From NCBI GenBank assembly GCA_002102555.1, contig MCFL01000057.1:1-64000 (forward strand): a DNA stretch of 64,000 bases, given 5' to 3'. This document shows, in pieces, positions 58,160 to 64,000 of this stretch. The stretch is from Catenaria anguillulae PL171 (lineage: Eukaryota > Blastocladiomycota > Blastocladiomycetes > Blastocladiales > Catenariaceae). Position numbers and translations under genes: made by a program. The notes under the pieces were generated by a model. That model was not told the origin of the DNA. It worked only from the letters and a program-made list of their open reading frames with translations, and did no database searches. Numbering within the stretch: the stretch's first letter is position 1; each line of letters starts with the position of its first letter.

Positions 58160-61100
58160 ATGCAAAAGACGATCTCGGTGCTCCGCTGCACAGCGAAAAC
58201 ACAGTTCCACGACATGAGCACAGGATGCAATCATGATGATGAACAACTTGAAGAGAGAGACGAGCGTCCGGGTACACCAGGTTTAGAGCGTATGTACTAG
58301 CACACGTGGGGGGGATGGACCGACAATACAATGTGCCGTGTGTGCAGTGACCAATGGCGAGATCGCACCAAACCACCCAAGCATCATTTGCAAGGAAGGT
58401 CAAGGGAGAGTAACGACAAGTGCAGTGGAAAAAAACGTGCAAGTTCAAGTGCGCAATGCTGCAAATGGGAGGACGCATGTGAATGTACCAACAGAAGCAG
58501 TCAAGCATACCCACACCCAAAGCAAGTGTCCGTGTGTGGCAATCCCATCCGTATGTAGTTCCATGATCAAAGACATTGACCAAGCCTGTTGCGCGCTTCC
58601 CAGCAGTCCCGAGCACATCAAGAGAGTAACGCACAAACGAGAAAGAAGGCCAGTGCAAGAGTTGGGCAAGGCAAAGGAAAGAAAAAAAGAACCAGTCGAG
58701 CATTGAGAGGGTCCACTTGCTTTACTTGCCTCGATAGCGTGCGCGTTGGCCAATCGGTTCCCACTTTCGACCCGCACCGCCCCATCACAGGGCGCTAAAA
58801 AGCAACCAAAATTTCGTCTGCCCGTTGGCATCGTGCGCGTCAAAACGTGAAATCCTGCAAGTTGTCGCTGAAGCCAAGTTGGGGGAAATCCGACCGTCAT
58901 CACATGAACGAATCCGCACCCAACCGCTCTTGGGTCTGGATCTTCCGGCTGTTGCAGGTACCTGGTCCCTCTCACCGTGCCCCCCTCCATTCCCAACTTT
59001 GCCCACGATGTTCGCCCTCCGCCGACCCTGCTTCAACACTTATGCTTGGCTTTGTAGCCACCCTCCGTGTCGGCCAGTTCGTCACAGTGAACCACGCCTG
59101 CTTGCACACCTCCGCCTGGAGCCACTCGGCAAACGACCCCCGGGTAGGCCGTCCGCTCTGCAGCTCGGTTTGCGAAACACATGATCCCCCCGTCCGGCAA
59201 TGTCAAGAACGGTCGCGTGCGCGTGTGCAAAACGCCCAGTACGGTATACGTGCGCGTGCAGACAGAACCGTGCAAAGTAGTGGTTCAGGTCGAGACCAAG
59301 CATAGGAAGGTAAACCAAGAGAACGCCAATGAGTCTGCCTCGCCGCTTGTCTTGTTTGCCCACCATGGATAGAGTCTTGCTACCGTGTCTGCTGAATAAT
59401 ATCGGCCTGGTGTGATGAACTGGGCAAAAGGCGTGTCTGTGGTCCAGCTGACCAAGATGTAAAAGCAAGGTGAGTGGCAGGAATGCAAACTGTGAGGATA
59501 CCCACCAAGCGCGCGAAGCAAGATGCATACCCTTGAAAACTTACGTGACTCGCCCAACTAACTACCTCTGCGTCGTAAATGTCGCCATTGCATGTGCTTG
59601 CATCTTGCCAACCATTGGCCCGACTCGATCTCGTGACGTATGTAAACATCGCATGGCCAGTCGTGGAATCGGATGGTTTGAGACGACAATGTTCTGTAAA
59701 CGACATGGCTACTGAGTTGGCATGATGGCAACGAACAGAATAGAATCGAGAAAAGACACCCAGTATGTACCTTGCACATCCACTTCTTTGCGTCAAGAGA
59801 TTCCAACTTTTTCTCGCAATCAATCCCGTCACACTCACACTGCAACCATGCACTCCCTCTTTAGTCTGACGCGCCCTTCATCTGACCACCCTTTGTCTCA
59901 CGACGCCTTGAGTGAGTCTCGATTTGCTTAAATCCAACCGGCCCGGCAAGAAACACTGCTCGGCCAAGCCTTGGTTCCTCGACCACAAATCATGTCGAGC
60001 TTCTCTTGTGCAACGGCGGCGCACCACTAATCACGCTCAGGTCGCTTCAATCACGAGCCTGTAGTTGCGGTGACAGCTCCTCCGATGCCTTGGGCATGGG
60101 CACTTGCACGAGACGGTAATCATGCGCATTGAGCGAGCGAGTCTTTTCTTGGAAATGACCATGTTTGTCAATGAGGGCGCCGACACTTGAAAGAGAGGCC
60201 TCGGTTCTCGTTGATGTCCGTTGGCCACGTATACAAGTAGAGCGTGTCGACCACCTGAATGAAAAAAAAATGAAGGGTCAGATCACATGCCCGAGTGAGT
60301 GAGCACCACCATTGAATCGATTGCACGTACCACAGGCAGCCTTCTCAACCACCCTGAGCACACTCGCTTGACGGTTACTGACGGTTCAAAACAAAAACCA
60401 GACGTCCGTCCGACTTGGTTGAGAAACGTTGCCCAAAGTACTTGACCACCACATGCGCGCCTCTCAGCCCATCGTCGTGCCCACGTAGCTCTTCCTTGAG
60501 CGTGCTTGTCATGGGCGACCAAACGGCCAGCTGGTTGGTTGCTTGGCACGCCACCAACAAAAGTCGCTTGCCAGCGATCGCGAACCCCTTTTCTTGCCAT
60601 AATGGTGATCGTGAATTCGTGTACACCTCACGCCCTTGTGCTTGGAATCATGGGCTCATAGCTGAATCGTGCAACGGACTTGGATGGATTCGCGCGGTGG
60701 TAGCAATCAAATACATGATGTTCTCTCGCCAACTTGATGGTTTGATGAGACTGCCGAAAAAAAAGTGACCAGGCGGACAGATGTGACCGAGCAGGCGTGG
60801 ATGCAAAACGTGACGCGTGCTTGCCAAAGATGCGGCCAAAGGTCTTATGGTGTCGGCGGCCGAGATGGACTTGAATTTGGAGTGGGACCTGTTTTGTTGT
60901 TTGTGTGTGAGAAATCAAGATTGTCGCGGTTCGTCGATCCTTTTCCGATTTCTTGCCGATCCTTTTTTTGATCCTTGCTTCTGATTCGTTCCACTTTATT
61001 TCTCGTCCCCGTTCTTTTGAGTCCACTCGCGTCCGTCGCGTATGGCTTTACGTTCCCACTCCCGTCCCAACTCTCACGACTCCCCGTCTGCCCTTCCTCT

Positions 61101-62319
61101 GTCTGCACCACTCGCTGTGCACTTTACATTTGCCCTTCCACCTCGTCTGTACTTTGATTACTGTCTCTTGATACTTTCTCGCCTTTACCTTCCAAGATTT
61201 CGTACATCTTTGTATCCCTTCTGTTACTGCGGTTGTACCCGCCTCGTCTAGTCCCCTCTTGACTCATTTCCTACTTATCTACCTTCCGATTGTCTCACCC
61301 TTGTACCAATTACCTTTTCTCAACGTTTTGTACTTGTTCTCAAAAGTGTACTCTCTTGTCTGCTTTGCTCGCTCCACTTGTGTTTCCCTCGCTCCCTTTT
61401 CTTGTACTGTCTCGCCTACAAATAGGCTCCTCAAACCCTCGTTCTTCCTGTATGTTTGTACTTCACGAATATAGTTACAAGTGATACACCTTATACATCT
61501 CTGCCTCTGATTCAACGCTTAGACCTCCGCTCTCTTAAGCCTTCCCGCACATTCTTTAGCATTCTATATCGTCCAAGTCGATTCTTCAATCTTCTTGTCT
61601 ATCACTTCGCTAAAACCCGCTTGTTCTACCGCCGAACAACGTCACAAGATCTGATCACACGATTGTTGACGCGTCCAACCATCACAAAGAAAAACAAAGT
61701 GATACGTACAAGTCGACAATGAATCGGAAAAAGCCCACAAAGCGGCCGTGACGCGAATATTCCGATGGCACGCCACGGCGCAGCGTGGCAATGCCGGCAT
61801 GTCAGGGAATCGTCGCCATTGTTGAATGATGATAGCAATTCGGATGCCCTTGAGATTCGGATGGCGAGTCGCGTCTTGACGATGTGCAACAGGAGCGGCA
61901 GCGCAACGGGAATGGTAATAACGTGAGTGCAGAGAAGCAAGGCAGAGAGCCTTGTCGGGCGAGTCGTGGGGTCGAAACAGTGCCGAAAATGAGGCGACTC
62001 AACTGGCTACGGCCGGGCCTGTAGATGAGTGGGGAAGATGGATCGGCTAGCTGGCCGGCCGGGCGGTACAAGGTGGAGAGTAGCACAAGGCCCGTCGTAT
62101 CGATTGCACCTAGTACTGAAGTGTGTAGTGGCTGTTTACACTTGGAGAGAACGCGGATGATGTTATGAGAATGGATCGATCTGTGGGAAAAAGTGAACGC
62201 TACATTTGACCATCTGCCTGCAGAACGCGTCACCCACAGCACTGCCTCTCAGGCACAGTTTGCGCGGGGCCGTAAACTCAAAGCCGGTTGTTTTCTTCCA
62301 TTTATCGGTGAGGGCCATG
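58160..62319. other. Long stretch without a supported gene
   Basis: About 4.1 kb. From about 60950 to 61640 the plus strand is strongly pyrimidine-rich. Small frames (for example 58997-59170 +, 59285-59557 -, 60375-60626 -) show no family I can recognise. The 60375-60626 frame (FAIAGKRLLLVACQATNQLA) has the most protein-like composition and could be an exon or remnant. Confidence 0.3.
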
Positions 62320-62395
62320 TGGGTGAATGGGCAGAGCGCTGGTGCACAGCCCGGAAGGTCACAGGTTCAATTCCAGCAGTGTGTAAAGCAAGCAA
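62320..62395 (+). repeat. Decayed tRNA-like sequence
   Basis: A B box GGTTCAATTCC (about 62362-62372) and an upstream A-box-like TGGGCAGAGCG (about 62328-62338) are spaced as in a tRNA. The T stem has two mismatches and no anticodon arm forms. It is probably a tRNA pseudogene or the head of an old SINE. Confidence 0.3.
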
Positions 62396-63691
62396 TATAT
62401 ATGTCACAATTGTCGTCTTTTTGTACCGTCCGCAACATGCCCCTTACTTTTCTTGTTAGATGTTTGTAAATACATGGTCAATTCATTTTGAAGCAACCCT
62501 GATGGACCGATGGCGGAACATTTGGCTCGACTGATGCGCTCGAGATTGAAGAGTGATTCAGAGTTCAAGTTCCTGTGAAGCACTCGAGGCATCCTGTATG
62601 GCCACCTAAATCAGATGCTCGGCTTTCCCGCGAAGAATGCTGTACCATTGCCCTGCTCAGGATTCCAGCACCCTCCTTGCCAATTCTTTCTTGTCAGGCC
62701 GCTCCCTGGTAGCGGTTTGGGCGATGTGTTTCTGCGAGGGAGACCATCTGGACGCATGAAAACAGCTACCTGATGGCGTGTTACTTGGCCGCTTGTGCTC
62801 GCCTCCTTGCCACGATTCACGCTTTCTGAAGGATGTGCTGAGACTGAAGACCATGTAGGTATAACGGTTTGGTCGGTGTCGGCCTGGTGTCAGTTATCAA
62901 TCGCTGTCAGATGAGCTACAACTAGCATGCTAACCGTCGCCTTCACTTCGCTCATGGCTCGATATGTTGCCAGGGATATTCCTGGCCTTGGCCTAAGGCC
63001 GCCTGCGCCGGCCCTCGCTGTTGCTGGATCCACGTGACTCCAGCATCAACGTCGTTCTGACATTTGTGCAAGCCAGTTTGCTCCATGATACACAAAAGGT
63101 TTCCAAATACGATACACCCTGTCTCAGCGCACGGAGGCCGCTGGCTAACATCCCTTCGGACCAAAAATGCTCACATCGCAGCAAAAATAGCAAGAGGATG
63201 ATGCGGCCTGACGAAAATCAGGTTCACATCACCCACAGCTGCCGTGATCGATTGGTCAAGAGGCCGAAGGATTCGACATGCACAGAGAAGAAAATGAGAG
63301 ACCTACAACAGCCCGCCTCAGGTGGCTAGAAGATCACATTCAGGACGGTTCCTAGTGGTCACATAATGCACTCTCACGCTCACTATTGTGTAATTTTGGA
63401 CGGAAATGTTCGCACGGACGAGCGAGATTTCTGTGGCAGTTTGCGCTGGCCCCTTCGAGAGGGGCTGATCCAAAGAACCAGGAAAAGAGAGGGTGGCGGG
63501 TACAAGCACAAAGTCATAGCAGCGAGTATGCAACCGGTTGCGGCCATCACGAATCATAGTCCTCATTGACATATGAGACAAGATGCGAGGCTCAGCTCTC
63601 ATTTGCACGTGTGTTCACGGTTCGTGCCTTGCTTGCCTGTCTTGCCTGCCTGTCTGTCTTGCCAGAAACTCTGCTCCCAACGACATGCCCC
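62396..63691. other. Stretch without a supported gene
   Basis: About 1.3 kb before the last gene. No frame with a domain is seen. It contains the promoter and leader of the gene starting at 63692. Confidence 0.3.
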
Positions 63692-64000
63692 ATGTATTCA
63701 ATCCCTGTCAGAGCAACGAAGATGATGATTTTGGCAAACACCTTTGGCTCAACGGCTCGCCGAATCCTCGCCGTTTCAACGCCGGCCGCTGCGCGATTTG
63801 TGCCCGCCTTTGCGCAGCCAAGCTCGGACTCATTTTCTGCTGCCTGGTCAGTCCATCATCGTGAATACTCATCAAAGGGTCAAAGCGGCCCGCCGAAGCA
63901 AAAGTTGGCTAAAGTCCGCCGTAGTCCGGGATCTCGTGTGACCCCGCCCGTCTCCTCATCGGCGACCGTTTCCGTCCCTGTCGCCGCCGCGACACCCACT
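63692..64000 (+). CDS. N-terminus of a mitochondrial-targeted protein, runs off the window
   Basis: A frame starting MYSIPVRATKMMILANTFGS stays open to the window edge (103 codons). It reads on as TARRILAVSTPAAARFVPAF and SAAWSVHHREYSSKGQSGPP, then a Lys/Arg/Ser/Pro-rich stretch. The first 60 residues are Arg/Ala/Ser-rich, nearly free of acid and amphipathic. HREYSSKG looks like a matrix-protease cleavage region. ATG at 63722 is an alternative start. The mature domain lies outside, so the function is unknown. Confidence 0.55.
   Translation, partial: MYSIPVRATKMMILANTFGSTARRILAVSTPAAARFVPAFAQPSSDSFSAAWSVHHREYSSKGQSGPPKQKLAKVRRSPGSRVTPPVSSSATVSVPVAAATPT

Noticed and set aside
57483-58703. 406-codon minus-strand frame
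   Set aside because: It reads through the ATGG microsatellite (HPSI repeats), is Cys/His/Trp-rich without any domain, and overlaps other frames of equal quality.
60375-60626. Possible exon FAIAGKRLLLVACQATNQLAV (minus strand)
   Set aside because: Protein-like composition but no start, no splice partners and no family I can name. Too little to call a gene.
62320-62395. Functional tRNA gene
   Set aside because: The A and B boxes are recognisable but the T stem has two mismatches and no anticodon arm pairs. Kept only as a decayed tRNA-like repeat.

Overview
This is a GC-rich nuclear window from a fungus, probably a zoosporic (early-diverging) one. The genes have many short introns (about 40-100 bp, GTATGT/GTACGT-like donors). 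They include fungal regulators (Opi1-type factor, Tup1-type corepressor, forkhead factor) next to genes usually retained in flagellated lineages or lost in yeasts: a WDR87/WDR97-like WD40/coiled-coil protein, a DH-PH-FYVE Rho GEF, an ABCA-type transporter and cytosolic-type malate dehydrogenase. The phylum is inference.

Left 15 kb: a nested retroelement graveyard. A Ty3/gypsy chromovirus-type LTR element (1-3691, running off the window) abuts the interior of a LINE. That LINE (3692-4654 and 7569-8591) is split by a second LINE (4655-7568) flanked by a perfect 16-bp target duplication. A third LINE (8592-11035) carries an almost unaltered tRNA-derived SINE flanked by a perfect 17-bp duplication. 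A minus-strand LINE fragment keeps nearly all of ORF1 (11036-12660). Two more LINE fragments, a 44-bp poly-T run, a second copy of the SINE and a degenerate tRNA-Asn-like sequence follow.

15.0-18.3 kb: a telomerase reverse transcriptase gene on the minus strand. It is AT-rich toward its 3' end and intron-dense, with the catalytic aspartates visible. It directly adjoins the retroelement cluster.

18.5-55.7 kb: a compact housekeeping region. In order it holds opi1-like (-), DH-PH-FYVE Rho GEF (+), TMEM128-like (+), ribosomal protein eS1 (+), forkhead factor (+), Tup1-like (-), NatB catalytic subunit Naa20 (+), WDR87/97-like (-), an unrecognised gene (-), dynactin p62/DCTN4 (-), a mitochondrial membrane protein (+), C1D/Lrp1 (-), a large multi-pass membrane protein (+), malate dehydrogenase (-) and an ABCA transporter (-).

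55.7-63.7 kb holds no gene I can support: a tetranucleotide microsatellite, pyrimidine-rich tracts and a decayed tRNA-like sequence. At the right edge a gene with a mitochondrial presequence begins and leaves the window.

The host genes are functionally mixed, with no operon-like logic. Four apparent one-base frame breaks in two host genes all sit at runs of C and each looks like one missing C. I suspect assembly error rather than pseudogenes.
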